DNA of 64,000 nucleotides, taken from positions 62,001-126,000 of the forward strand of contig RJVL01000003.1 of NCBI GenBank assembly GCA_003755025.1, read 5' to 3'. Positions 17,836-27,146 of the stretch are shown in pieces. The position numbers were made by a program, and so were the translations under genes. The stretch is from Diaphorobacter nitroreducens. GTDB lineage: Bacteria > Pseudomonadota > Gammaproteobacteria > Burkholderiales > Burkholderiaceae_C. Each line of letters begins with the position of its first letter. The first letter of the stretch is position 1. A model generated the notes under the pieces. The model saw only the letters and a list, made by a program, of their open reading frames with translations. It had not been told where the DNA came from and did no database searches.

Positions 17836-19332
17836 ATGCCGAATATCGGTACGCTGCGGTCAATTCCGCCGCGCGTGGCATGTGCTGGGCAGCGAGGGCA
17901 GGTGCTGGTCTGGTTTTTGGCCTTCGCTGCCACATTGGCGGTGGTGTTTGCGGGCGTGTATAGCGTTGGCCAAGCTACTAGCGAAAAGCAAAAAGTAGTG
18001 AATGCAGCGGATGCTGCGGCCTATTCGGGCGCGCTGGTTGAGGCGCGGGCCTTGAACCTTATTGCCTATACCAATCGGTCGGTGGTGGCCAACGAGGTGC
18101 TGATCGCGCAGATGGTCAGCCTTCAGTCCTGGACAGACTATTTTGAGCGCGCCACGTCCAACTACCAGACTATTTTCAATGCATTGAGTGGCATTCCTTA
18201 TGTTGGTGCAGCGTTCAAAGCGTTGGCGGTCACGATGCAGGCGCTCAACAAAATAGTCGTCGTGCAGCAGAAAGTTCTCAATGGGGTGGTGCCTTCAGTG
18301 ATTCGCTCCTGGGAAGGGCTCTTTGCGGTCTGGTACACAGGCGTTATTCGCCCTGCATTCATGCCGCCGGTAATGGCGCAGGCGGCGCGTTCTGCGTCAG
18401 CAGCTGTGTTGCAGGCGAATGTTGCGACCCAAGGAGGGCGTAGGGATACCGCCGCGCATCTCATCCAAACCACTACTTTGATGGCTCGTAATGAGTTTGA
18501 GTGGCAGCGCGCCACTCGTTATTACACGGGAAATGACCGCAAGTATGCGCGAGACTTGATTCTGGCTTCCAGGGACGAATTTTCGACCAACCGACCGGGC
18601 AGTGAAATATTTTTTCTGAATGTATTGTTCGGTAATAGCTCTATGTGTGTGCCGTTTACATTCAAGATTGGCTCTGAGAAGCAGGGACCCACCCGTCTGG
18701 TGAATTTTGATCGTTGGGAAGCGCAGGACACTCTCGAGTTCAAACAGAAGATTGGTCCCCGGGGGTGTAGCTGGGGTAAAGGCACCATGGCGGAGCCGAT
18801 CGGGTGGGGGCGTTCGGTGGCCGATCAGCGCGGCCAGACTAATGGTACCCGTATCAACACGGATGGCGGAGCAGGAGCGCTCGCCTGGAAGGCGACCAAC
18901 AAAAATAGCGGATGGACGGGTATCAAATCGCTCTACGACGTGGAACGTGACAACAAGGGCAAGCCGCGTAGCGAAGACTTTACCTATGCTATTGCCGCGG
19001 CCAAGTACAAGGGGGACATCCGTACCAACGAGAGCCTGGGGTTTGAATCCCGTGCCATGGCGGGGCCGCTGGGCTCGCCCGACCTGAAAGCGGGATTCGC
19101 CAAGGATCAGATGATTTCGCTGGCGGAGGCGCGCATTTTCTTCGCTCGGCCTGTACGCAACAACCTGGATATTACGGGCAGCGGACTATTTCGTGCGGAT
19201 AGTTTTCAGGAGTACGCCAGTCTCTACAACCCTTATTGGCAGGTCCGTTTGTCGGCTCCTTCTCAGGCCACGCGCTTGCTGGTGTACGGCGCTGCCGGGC
19301 TCAATCCGGCGCTTGAGGTGTTTGCCCAATGA
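17836..19332 (+). CDS. tadG: TadG-like pilus assembly protein
   Basis: A 498-residue protein from the ATG at 17836, which follows a GGGAGGG ribosome site. After RGQVLVWFLAFAATLAVVFAG, a prepilin-like segment in which the usual Glu at +5 is replaced, comes the NAADAAAYSGA motif typical of the TadG/TadE N-terminal domain. The long periplasmic part is unlike the von Willebrand domain of some TadG proteins. It probably anchors the pilus in the inner membrane. Stop and next start overlap (ATGA). Symbol assigned by domain and context. Confidence 0.75.
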   Translation: MPNIGTLRSIPPRVACAGQRGQVLVWFLAFAATLAVVFAGVYSVGQATSEKQKVVNAADAAAYSGALVEARALNLIAYTNRSVVANEVLIAQMVSLQSWTDYFERATSNYQTIFNALSGIPYVGAAFKALAVTMQALNKIVVVQQKVLNGVVPSVIRSWEGLFAVWYTGVIRPAFMPPVMAQAARSASAAVLQANVATQGGRRDTAAHLIQTTTLMARNEFEWQRATRYYTGNDRKYARDLILASRDEFSTNRPGSEIFFLNVLFGNSSMCVPFTFKIGSEKQGPTRLVNFDRWEAQDTLEFKQKIGPRGCSWGKGTMAEPIGWGRSVADQRGQTNGTRINTDGGAGALAWKATNKNSGWTGIKSLYDVERDNKGKPRSEDFTYAIAAAKYKGDIRTNESLGFESRAMAGPLGSPDLKAGFAKDQMISLAEARIFFARPVRNNLDITGSGLFRADSFQEYASLYNPYWQVRLSAPSQATRLLVYGAAGLNPALEVFAQ

Positions 19333-20210
19333 TGACGAGTTTTTCTGGGCACCGCCTGTGCGCGATTGGTGGCACGGTCTTGGCGGCCTTGTTGGTTCTG
19401 CCGGCGTGTTCGCCAAATGATTCGGCAGCCCAAACGGCTGGTGGTGGCATCAAATCTCAAACCATCACCATCGTGCGAGAGCGCCGGCCTGAGGACCCTG
19501 CCGCCTATCTGAAGATGATGCGCAACACCTTGGCGCGCTGCCAGGAGACCAAGGCAGAGCTGGCGCGGGTATTAGGCAAGCCGTACGACCCGCAGGCGGA
19601 GGCCCTGTCGGACGATGAGTTGATGAAGCTCGAAACGGAAGTGATCGAGGAGTACTTTGACGGCGATCGCTATGCAAAGGTTGTGAACAGCAGTTTGCTG
19701 AAAACCGAAGTATGGGGTCCGAACGAAGGCGAGAGTTGCAGGCCTGTCGCCAAGCGAATTCGCAACATTCGGCTGCAGCCAACCCGTTGCAAGCAGATCG
19801 ATGTGGCGTATGACCTGGATGAGGGCACCGGTATCCGCGAACAGGCGGAAGACATCTGCGCGCCACGCAGCCGTGGATCTGCAGAGCCTATGGGTGAATT
19901 GGTGGATATACCTGGAACCGGCCACCGGTGCCGCTGGAATGTGGCGGAAGGCGGGGCGCCCGCGCGGGCCTGCCTGCTGGATCCACTGCATTTTTACCCA
20001 TCCACCGGCGCTGATCTGGTGGTCATGAGTACCTCCGCGCGACAAGCGCTTCCCGCGCAATTCCCGATAGACGACATGGCCATGATCGCCAACGGGGTGG
20101 CGACGGTGGAGCGCCCGCTGCGCGTAGAGATCGGCAAGCCCATCGCACCAGGGGTGTTCGAGGTTCCGGCGGATGCCAAGGCGTTTCCCCTCAGCGATGG
20201 CAGGGGCTGA
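19329..20210 (+). CDS. Putative lipoprotein of the Tad locus, unknown function
   Basis: A 293-residue protein with an N-terminal signal ending in LVLPAC, a plausible but not ideal lipobox. It contains a cysteine-bearing middle region (SCRPVAKRIRNIRLQPTRC, then DICAPRS and HRCRWN) that could form disulfides in the periplasm. I recognise no known domain. It is translationally coupled to the tadG-like gene and precedes a TadE-like gene, so a role in pilus assembly or secretin stability is likely by context only. Confidence 0.7.
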   Translation: MMTSFSGHRLCAIGGTVLAALLVLPACSPNDSAAQTAGGGIKSQTITIVRERRPEDPAAYLKMMRNTLARCQETKAELARVLGKPYDPQAEALSDDELMKLETEVIEEYFDGDRYAKVVNSSLLKTEVWGPNEGESCRPVAKRIRNIRLQPTRCKQIDVAYDLDEGTGIREQAEDICAPRSRGSAEPMGELVDIPGTGHRCRWNVAEGGAPARACLLDPLHFYPSTGADLVVMSTSARQALPAQFPIDDMAMIANGVATVERPLRVEIGKPIAPGVFEVPADAKAFPLSDGRG

Positions 20211-20248
20211 CGCGGCATGTCTTTACCCGTGATGCGACAAGCACTCTC

Positions 20249-21067
20249 ATGATCGTCAACGCTCCACCCCGACAGCGCGGTCAGGCGACGACCGAGTTCA
20301 TCGTCAGCCTGTTCGTGCTCATTCCTCTGTTCTTTGGTGTGTTCTATTTTGCGCGGTATGCGGATGTGAAGCACTCTGCCATTCAGGCCAGCCGCTATGT
20401 GGCTTTCGAGCGCAGTTGGGATCCCTACAGCCGCGCCAAGACCGCGGGTCAACTGGCAGAGGAGACGCGCGCGCGGTTCTTCATGTCCGTGGAGCGCAAT
20501 GGCGGGCAGATCAAATACCGCGATAGCACGATGGGGCAGGACGCCTCGGCGAAGGGCAACCGTGTGCCCTTGTGGAGCGACGCCGCATACCAGCCGCTGC
20601 TGCAAAGCTATGCGGATGTGAGCATCCGCGAGGTCGATACGGGCCCGCTGGCCACGGGGCTGGTCGGTAAGTTGCAGCAAACCATGGCGACGCCCGTGTT
20701 CAAGCTGCCGACCAGCGGCATCGTCAAGGCCGAAGTGACGGTGCCTCTCAGCAATATTGCGCATTACGACGCGCTGCGCGATGTCAATGTGGGAATGCCG
20801 GGTGCGACGGCGCTGGGCGCTGGGGTCTGGAACGCTAGCGGTGCGAACAACGGCAGCGAAAGCGTTTGCGCTCGGGTAAAGCCGACCGTGTTGGGTTCTT
20901 ATATCAAGCCGGTGGCGGATGTGTTGGGAATGCTCATGTCCCCGTCCTTCGAAAAGAAGGCGCCCGACGTGGGGCTCATCCTGCCTGAGTACGACATCCC
21001 GGGCAGTGTGCGCGACAAGGCGGACAACGCCGTACCTTACAGCCGCCAGGCGCGCACGCGCTGCTGA
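20249..21067 (+). CDS. TadE-like pseudopilin
   Basis: A 272-residue protein with the cleavage motif RGQATTEFIVSLFVLIPLFF close to the N-terminus: Gly followed by QATTEF fits the prepilin peptidase consensus of TadE/TadF minor pseudopilins. The next stretch, YADVKHSAIQASRYVAFE, matches the TadE domain. The remainder is a soluble periplasmic domain without recognised fold. It is longer than typical TadE (about 190 residues). It may initiate or cap the pilus. Confidence 0.8.
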   Translation: MIVNAPPRQRGQATTEFIVSLFVLIPLFFGVFYFARYADVKHSAIQASRYVAFERSWDPYSRAKTAGQLAEETRARFFMSVERNGGQIKYRDSTMGQDASAKGNRVPLWSDAAYQPLLQSYADVSIREVDTGPLATGLVGKLQQTMATPVFKLPTSGIVKAEVTVPLSNIAHYDALRDVNVGMPGATALGAGVWNASGANNGSESVCARVKPTVLGSYIKPVADVLGMLMSPSFEKKAPDVGLILPEYDIPGSVRDKADNAVPYSRQARTRC

Positions 21068-21075
21068 GTCCCGTC

Positions 21076-21810
21076 ATGTTCGTCCGACTGATTGCCCTGC
21101 TGCTGACCATGACCTGTGCGACCGTATTGGCGCAGGAGTCGTTCACGCGCACCGCCACGCCTTGGCCCGATGTGCCGCCGCCGCCGAGGGCTCAGGTGCA
21201 GTGGGTGTCGGACGACATGCGCGTCAACGGCGTGCCTATGAAGGTGCAGGCGTTCCAGAGCCGAGCTTCCAAGGACGAGGTGGTGGCGTTCTACATGGCG
21301 CATTGGCGCATTGCGGTCAATGCGGTGCCGGATCCGGCCAAACCCCCCGCATCCGTCACTGCCCACGGACCGGACACCCTGGTGGCGCGTGCGCATGGGC
21401 CGTATTACAGCCTGGTGAAGGTGCGTAGTGCCTCCGATGGAGGCTCCGAAGGCACGATTTCTACCTCGCTGCTGCTGGGCGTGGAGCCGCGTATCGATGC
21501 CAGCGGCATTCCGGCGCCACGCAGCGCCACGCCTGTCAATGTGGTCGAGTCGATCGATAACGGCAAGCGCAACAAGCAGGTGATGTTGGTGAGCCGCGAG
21601 GCGCTGGACAGCATTGCCAGCTACTACCAGACGCAGCTGGCGGCCAGCGGCTGGTCGTTGCTGCAGGAGCAGAACGCCAGCGCGAAGGGGAGCCAGGGGC
21701 CCGCCATCGTACGGATGTACGGACGTGACAAGCAGCAACTCGATGTGGCAATGGGGGTGGACGCAGAGCGGCGCCTCACCATCGTCACGGTCAATCTGGT
21801 GCAGTTCTGA
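21076..21810 (+). CDS. Secreted protein of unknown function in the Tad locus
   Basis: A 244-residue protein with a signal peptide ending near TVLAQE. It seems to hold two similar halves: each has a segment of the form (S/D)xxxxVxxFYxxHW or SxxSYYQTQLxxxGW followed by beta-rich sequence, which suggests an internal duplication. I know no function for this family. The position between two pilin-like genes suggests a periplasmic part of the pilus machine. Confidence 0.65.
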   Translation: MFVRLIALLLTMTCATVLAQESFTRTATPWPDVPPPPRAQVQWVSDDMRVNGVPMKVQAFQSRASKDEVVAFYMAHWRIAVNAVPDPAKPPASVTAHGPDTLVARAHGPYYSLVKVRSASDGGSEGTISTSLLLGVEPRIDASGIPAPRSATPVNVVESIDNGKRNKQVMLVSREALDSIASYYQTQLAASGWSLLQEQNASAKGSQGPAIVRMYGRDKQQLDVAMGVDAERRLTIVTVNLVQF

Positions 21811-21827
21811 CTGCAAGGCGCACAGAC

Positions 21828-22007
21828 ATGCAACGCTCCGCACGCATCGTTTTTTCAGTTTCCCGTGGCTTTGCAACGGTGGAGTACTGCATCGTCTGCG
21901 CGCTGGTGGTGATGGTGCTCTTCGCGGCACCGAATACGCCCCAGATGCTGGTGGATGCCGTCAAAGCCTTCTATCGCACGCTCACTTTCTTCGTTTCACT
22001 TCCTTGA
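21828..22007 (+). CDS. Small second Flp-like prepilin (59 residues)
   Basis: A 59-codon frame from the ATG at 21828 to TGA at 22007. The leader MQRSARIVFSVSRG ends in Gly and is followed by FATVEYCIVCALVVMVLFAA: Gly, four residues, then Glu-Tyr, exactly the Flp-type cleavage pattern, and a hydrophobic helix. The short tail ends FYRTLTFFVSLP. The size equals that of classical Flp pilins. It fills the gap between the secreted protein and cpaB with 17 and 10 base spacings. It could be a minor pilin. It is easy to miss because of its length. Confidence 0.75.
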   Translation: MQRSARIVFSVSRGFATVEYCIVCALVVMVLFAAPNTPQMLVDAVKAFYRTLTFFVSLP

Positions 22008-22017
22008 GGCTTTTTCC

Positions 22018-23079
22018 GTGGCTGTATCACTCAACAAAAATTGGCTGCTGCTCGCAGGCGCCATTGCATTGGGGGGACTGGCGTTCTTTCTAAGTAACAA
22101 GGCTATCAACTCCCGGATCACGGAGCTGGAGGAAGAAGCCAACCGCGGCAAGACCTTGGTGCCGGTGGTGGTGGCCAGCCGGCCCCTGCAGGCCGGCGAT
22201 GTGCTGGATGCGAGTGTGGTGGCCGTACGTAAGATTCCGTCTGAGTTCGTCAACCGGAACACGGTGGTTCCAGACACATACGATGCAGTGGACGGGCAGC
22301 CTCTCACTGTGGAAGTGCAGCGCGGCGAGCCTTTGATGACTACCTACACCGCCAGTCGGGGCGGAGAGATCTTTGCGGCCACACTCAAGGACGGGCGGCG
22401 TGCGCTGACCATCGAGGTAGACGAAATCAGCTCCATGTCGGGCATGCTGCGCCCAGGCGATCGCATCGACCTGATGCTGACGGCCAAGCCGCCAGGCGGC
22501 GACGGCAACGCCAAGGAGTTCACCTTCCCCATGCTGTCCAATGTGGAGGTGCTTGCGACCGGCCAGGCCCAGAAGGGCACGGCCAGCGCAGGTGAAGCTG
22601 CAGCGCGCGCGTACTCGCATGTCACCCTCAATGTCACGCCGCAGGATGCCACCCGCGTGATCGCCGCCAAGGCGGGGGGCAAGCTCACGGCCGTGCTGCG
22701 CGCGCCCACCGATCAGGTGGCCAACCCGAGCCCTGCATTGACCATTGACGATGTGGTGGCCTCCATTGCGCCGCGCGATGCAGATGGCAACAGCCAGCGG
22801 CTGGTGGAGTTCATCATCGGTGGCTCCGGCAGCGGGGGCAAGGTGAGCCGCACGCCCATGCTGGATGCAGCCCTGCAAGATCCGAACAACCGCGCCATCG
22901 CGGAGCGCGTAGCGCAGGCCATGGCGCAGGGGGACATGCCAGCGGCAGCGCCTACTGCAATGCCCACCCAGCCGCCAGTTTTGCGTGACACGCCGCCCCC
23001 GACACAGGTGCCTGCGGGTTCGCGTATGCCGGTGTCTTCATCGGCAGCCAGCCGCGGAGTGCCGGGTCTGGCGCATTGA
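22018..23079 (+). CDS. cpaB: Flp pilus assembly protein CpaB/RcpC
   Basis: A 353-residue protein. The GTG at 22018 is preferred (GAGG 8 bases upstream) over an earlier in-frame ATG at 21955 that would overlap the small pilin gene. A membrane anchor (NWLLLAGAIALGGLAFFL) is followed by a SAF/RcpC domain: VVVASRPLQAGDVLDASVV at about 45-63, then GRRALTIEVDEISSMSGMLRPGD in part. The end is a Pro/Thr-rich tail. CpaB works in the periplasm with the secretin. Directly precedes the secretin gene as in most tad loci. Confidence 0.92.
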   Translation: MAVSLNKNWLLLAGAIALGGLAFFLSNKAINSRITELEEEANRGKTLVPVVVASRPLQAGDVLDASVVAVRKIPSEFVNRNTVVPDTYDAVDGQPLTVEVQRGEPLMTTYTASRGGEIFAATLKDGRRALTIEVDEISSMSGMLRPGDRIDLMLTAKPPGGDGNAKEFTFPMLSNVEVLATGQAQKGTASAGEAAARAYSHVTLNVTPQDATRVIAAKAGGKLTAVLRAPTDQVANPSPALTIDDVVASIAPRDADGNSQRLVEFIIGGSGSGGKVSRTPMLDAALQDPNNRAIAERVAQAMAQGDMPAAAPTAMPTQPPVLRDTPPPTQVPAGSRMPVSSSAASRGVPGLAH

Positions 23080-23114
23080 TCCCCGAGATTTAAAGAACGC
23101 CTCCGTTGTTTCCA

Positions 23115-24482
23115 ATGAACACTTCTTTGCCTTTTCGTGCGCCCGCTGTGTGCGTCGTTTTCGTCTTCTTCACAGGTATCTTGGCTGTGCCCATGGCAGG
23201 CGCCGGGCCGGCGAGCGTGTCCGCGCAGCGCCCCCTCGCCGTGGTCAATGCAAGCCCCATCGCACTGTCGCTTTATGCGGGACAGGTGCGTGTGTTGCCG
23301 CAGGCGGGCGTGGAGCGCGTTGCCATTGGCAATGGGGCGCTGCTGACAGCATCCGTGGTGGCCGATAAGCAAATCGTTTTGCTGGGTGAGAGTGCGGGGG
23401 TCACGTCGCTGTATGTCTGGCTGCGCAATGGCACGCAGATCAACTACGAAGTGACGGTGAGCGCGGATCACTATGCCAAGACGGCCATGGAACTGCGCCA
23501 ACTGCTGAGTCATGACAAGGGCATCAACGTTAGTGCCGTTGGCGACAAGGTCGTGCTGGACGGCATGTATGCGAACCAAGACTCGGCCGCCAAGATCCAG
23601 AAGATCGTCAAGGCTTATCCGCAGGTGCTCAATCTGGTGCGCGAGCGGCCCGAGGATCAGTTGGTGGTGCCCGAGCAGATGGTGCAGTTGGACGTGAAGG
23701 TGGTCGAGGTGCGCAAGCAGGCGCTCGACAACATCGGCGTGAAGTGGAGCAACCTGGGCGTGGCTGGCCCGACGTTTGCCACGTCGGGATACTTCTATGC
23801 CAACTCGGCCAGCTTCCGGGGACTGAACCAGGAGGGATACCCCATCACTACGCCGGCGCGACCCTTTATCTCCTATCTGGGGCTGGCCACGCAGATCACT
23901 TCAGTACTGAACTTTCTGGAGTCTAACGGAGACAGTTGGACGTTGGCCGAGCCGCGCATCAGCAGTGTCAGCGGTGGATCGTCAAAGGTGCAGGTGGGTG
24001 GCGAGATACCCATCCCGGTAAGTTCCGGTTTCGGCCAACTGTCGGTGGTCTACAAACCGTATGGCGTGATTTTGGAGTTCAAGCCGGTGATCGACAAGGC
24101 GGGCAACGTGCGCTCGTCCATCGTGGCGGAGGTGAGCCAGCCGGATCGCAGCGCAGGGCAGGGGCAGTTCGTAGCGTTTACTACCAACCGCACTGAGACC
24201 GAAGTCAGTCTGAAGCAAAACGAAACGCTGGTGATTTCCGGCCTGCTCAAAAGCGTGGGAGCGCGTAACAAGGAAGGCATTCCCGTCATCGGGCGTGCGC
24301 CGGTGCTGGGCCGGCTGTTTTCCACGCAGGAGATGACCAACGAACAGACAGAGATGCTCGTGGTCGTGACGCCGCGCATCCATACGCCGGCGACAGACCG
24401 TGCCCAGGTGCTGGCAAGCGAGAACGCTTACCAGCGCCTGAATGAAGTCAAGGACATGATCGAAAGCAAGCTGGCACGCTGA
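23115..24482 (+). CDS. rcpA: Flp pilus secretin RcpA/CpaC
   Basis: A 455-residue outer-membrane channel subunit; the ATG at 23115 gives a clean signal peptide. An N-terminal domain (LSLYAGQVRVLPQAGVERVA region) is followed by a BON-like segment and the secretin core from about 190 on: VQLDVKVVEVRKQAL, GGEIPIPVSSGFGQLSVVYK, then GIPVIGRAPVLGRLFSTQ and LVVVTPRI. These are the standard type II/III secretin signatures. It forms the exit pore for Flp pili. Confidence 0.94.
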   Translation: MNTSLPFRAPAVCVVFVFFTGILAVPMAGAGPASVSAQRPLAVVNASPIALSLYAGQVRVLPQAGVERVAIGNGALLTASVVADKQIVLLGESAGVTSLYVWLRNGTQINYEVTVSADHYAKTAMELRQLLSHDKGINVSAVGDKVVLDGMYANQDSAAKIQKIVKAYPQVLNLVRERPEDQLVVPEQMVQLDVKVVEVRKQALDNIGVKWSNLGVAGPTFATSGYFYANSASFRGLNQEGYPITTPARPFISYLGLATQITSVLNFLESNGDSWTLAEPRISSVSGGSSKVQVGGEIPIPVSSGFGQLSVVYKPYGVILEFKPVIDKAGNVRSSIVAEVSQPDRSAGQGQFVAFTTNRTETEVSLKQNETLVISGLLKSVGARNKEGIPVIGRAPVLGRLFSTQEMTNEQTEMLVVVTPRIHTPATDRAQVLASENAYQRLNEVKDMIESKLAR

Positions 24483-24500
24483 TCCCACGGAATAACCACG

Positions 24501-26285
24501 ATGCTGCATCTGCAAGTCATGACCGCCGAAGGACCCGCCGATACCCGGGTCATCAATGCCACGCGCTGCATGGTCGGGCGCGGCGAGAGAGCCGATGTCA
24601 CGCTTTCCGGCTGGAAGGTGCACAAGGAACACGCGGAGATTTTTGTCTCCAATGAACAGGTGTTCGTGCGCGACCTGGGTTCGATGTTTGGTACTTATGT
24701 GGACGACACCAAGGTGACCACCTTCGGGCCGCTCAAACCCACCGATGCCATCCGCATCGGCTCGCACCAGTTGCATGCGCGCTGGGCGCGCATGCGAGAA
24801 GGCGTAGGCGAAGAGCCTGCCGACCCGTCACGCGCGACCCAGGCGATGCCTGCTGCGCCCGCGTCGGCTGCCAGTGCGCACACGGCGACTCGCATGCCTG
24901 CACCGGTAACCCAGCGCATGGCACCAACGCCCGAGCGGACCAGGGAAGAGCCGGTGCACAGCGGGGCACCCATTGCTCCCCCGGAGGTGCGGACCGCCAG
25001 TGTGCAGATCGACCAGGACTGGCTGGGCTACCGCCGACTGATCCAGGAAAAATTGATCGAATCCTTCGACATGCGCCGCACCGACGTGCACCGCATGGGC
25101 GACAAGGAGTTGCGCGAGCATACCGAGCAGGCCATCCGCGAGATTTTCCTCCACATGCCGGCGGGCATCCCCGCCGACGTGGACAAGCAGCGTCTGCTGG
25201 AGGAAGTGCGTGATGAGGCCATTGGGCTGGGCCTGCTAGAGCCGCTGCTGGCAGACCCTACGACCACTGAAATCATGGTCAATCGGGTGGACGAAATTTT
25301 CGTCGAGCGCGCCGGCCGACTGGTGCGAGTGCCGCTAGCGTTCTCCAGTGAGAAGGCCATGATGGGAGTGATCGAGCGCATTGTGGCCCCGGTGGGCCGG
25401 CGCATCGACGAAAGCTCTCCGCTGGTGGATGCGCGGCTGAAGGACGGGTCGCGTTTCAACGCCATCATTCCGCCGCTGGCCCTGAAAGGGCCGTCGATGA
25501 CCATCCGCAAGTTCTCCAAGCGCAAGCTGGGCGCCGAGGATTTGATCAAGTTCGGCTCTGCCAACGCGCAGATGGTGGAGTTCCTGCAGATGGCCGTGAA
25601 GCAGCACAAGAACATCATCGTTTCGGGTGGCACCGGCTCCGGCAAGACGACGCTGCTCAATATCCTGAGCAACTTCATTCCCGAAGGCGAGCGTATCGTC
25701 ACCATTGAGGATGCGGCCGAGCTGCAACTGCACCACGAGCATCTGGTGTCGCTTGAGTCGCGCCCGGCCAATGCCGAGGGCAAGGGGCAGATCGCCATCC
25801 GTGAACTGGTGAAGAACTCGCTGCGCATGCGGCCGGACCGTATCGTGGTGGGCGAATGCCGTGGCGGAGAGGCGCTGGACATGCTGCAGGCCATGAACAC
25901 CGGCCATGATGGATCGCTGACTACCGCCCACGCCAACAGCCCGCGCGACATGCTGGCACGCCTGGAAGTGATGGTGCTGATGGCCGGTATGGATCTGCCC
26001 GTGACGGCTATCCGTGAGCAGGTGGCATCGGCCGTGGACATCATCGTGCAGCAAACGCGCTTTGCCTGCGGCAGCCGCAAGATCACTCGGATCACCGAGG
26101 TCACGGGGGTGGAGAGCGGCAAGATCCAGTTGCAGGATCTGTTCGAATTCGTCGAGACCGGTTTCACAGCGGAGCGCAAGACCGACGGCTACTTCACCGG
26201 CTGCGACGCCGTGCCCGAGTTCTACGAGAAGCTGCGCCAGATCGGAGTGGCGGTGGATCTCGAAATCTTCAAACGGGCGAAGTAA
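24501..26285 (+). CDS. tadA: TadA/CpaF pilus ATPase fused to an N-terminal FHA domain
   Basis: A 594-residue protein. Residues about 20-95 form an FHA domain (MVGRGERADVTLS, KVHKEHAEIF, GSMFGTYVDD), a phosphothreonine-binding module. A linker of about 75 residues rich in Ala, Pro and Thr follows. The rest is a full CpaF-type secretion ATPase: VNRVDEIFVERAGRLVRVP, Walker A SGGTGSGKTTLLN at about 374-386, VGECRGGEALDMLQAMNTGH with Walker B and HDGSLTTAHANS. It drives Flp pilus assembly at the inner membrane. Most CpaF proteins lack FHA. No TadZ/CpaE gene is nearby, so the FHA part may take over localisation or regulation. Confidence 0.93.
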   Translation: MLHLQVMTAEGPADTRVINATRCMVGRGERADVTLSGWKVHKEHAEIFVSNEQVFVRDLGSMFGTYVDDTKVTTFGPLKPTDAIRIGSHQLHARWARMREGVGEEPADPSRATQAMPAAPASAASAHTATRMPAPVTQRMAPTPERTREEPVHSGAPIAPPEVRTASVQIDQDWLGYRRLIQEKLIESFDMRRTDVHRMGDKELREHTEQAIREIFLHMPAGIPADVDKQRLLEEVRDEAIGLGLLEPLLADPTTTEIMVNRVDEIFVERAGRLVRVPLAFSSEKAMMGVIERIVAPVGRRIDESSPLVDARLKDGSRFNAIIPPLALKGPSMTIRKFSKRKLGAEDLIKFGSANAQMVEFLQMAVKQHKNIIVSGGTGSGKTTLLNILSNFIPEGERIVTIEDAAELQLHHEHLVSLESRPANAEGKGQIAIRELVKNSLRMRPDRIVVGECRGGEALDMLQAMNTGHDGSLTTAHANSPRDMLARLEVMVLMAGMDLPVTAIREQVASAVDIIVQQTRFACGSRKITRITEVTGVESGKIQLQDLFEFVETGFTAERKTDGYFTGCDAVPEFYEKLRQIGVAVDLEIFKRAK

Positions 26286-27125
26286 ATGAACCCCTCCCTG
26301 CTTGTCTCCTTCGCGGTTGCGGTCAGCGTGGTGATGTTGGTGTTCTTCGTTGCACGCTCGTGGGGCCACTACCGCGCGCGCTTCACCTCGGACGCACGGG
26401 TATCGCTGGAGGATATGTTCCTGTTCATCGATCCGCAGCGCCTGTTCTTCATCAACGTGGGCGTGGTGCTGGTGCTGCCGGCGCTGGTGCTCCTGCTGAC
26501 CGGAGCCGTGCCCCTGGCAGTATTGGCGGCGGTGGGCATCTTCGTGCTGCCACGCATGGCCTATGGCTATCTGAAGCGTCGGCGCGAAGCCAAGCTGATC
26601 GAGCAGATGCCTGATGCACTCAACATGCTGGCGGGGTCGCTGCGTTCGGGGGCCAGCCTGGCCATTGCGATGGATCTGGTCGCAACGGAGACGCCGCCGC
26701 CGTTCAGCCAGGAGCTGTCGCTGGTGCTGCGCGAGCAGAAGCTGGGCGTGTCGCTGGAAGACGCCTTCGAAAGCTTCGCCAAGCGGGTCAATCTGGAAGA
26801 CGTGAACCTGCTGGTTTCCGCCATCACCATCTCCAAGGATGTGGGCGGCAACCTGTCCGAGGTGCTGGAGCGTCTGGCAAGCACGCTGCGCGCCAAGGCC
26901 GCCATGGAGGGCAAGATCCGGGCGCTGACATCGCAGGGCAAGCTGCAGGGCATCGTCGTCGGCCTGTTGCCGGTGTTCCTGGGGTTCGTATTGTTCCAGA
27001 TGGAACCCGAGGCCATGGCGCCGCTGTTCAGCACGTATTACGGCTGGGCCGTCATGGCCGTGGTGGCTGTGCTGCTGATCATGGGGGGCGTCTTCATCAA
27101 GAAGATCGTGACCATCGATGTGTAA
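26286..27125 (+). CDS. tadB: Tad pilus inner-membrane protein TadB
   Basis: A 279-residue GspF-fold membrane protein whose start directly follows the tadA stop. Two hydrophobic N-terminal segments are followed by the cytoplasmic T2SSF domain: QMPDALNMLAGSLRSGASLAIAMDLV in two parts and DVNLLVSAITISKDVGGNLSEVL, then two C-terminal helices. TadB and TadC form the platform on which TadA acts. Overall length matches the family. Confidence 0.93.
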   Translation: MNPSLLVSFAVAVSVVMLVFFVARSWGHYRARFTSDARVSLEDMFLFIDPQRLFFINVGVVLVLPALVLLLTGAVPLAVLAAVGIFVLPRMAYGYLKRRREAKLIEQMPDALNMLAGSLRSGASLAIAMDLVATETPPPFSQELSLVLREQKLGVSLEDAFESFAKRVNLEDVNLLVSAITISKDVGGNLSEVLERLASTLRAKAAMEGKIRALTSQGKLQGIVVGLLPVFLGFVLFQMEPEAMAPLFSTYYGWAVMAVVAVLLIMGGVFIKKIVTIDV

Positions 27126-27146
27126 CCCCCTGATCACGGAGCGGCC

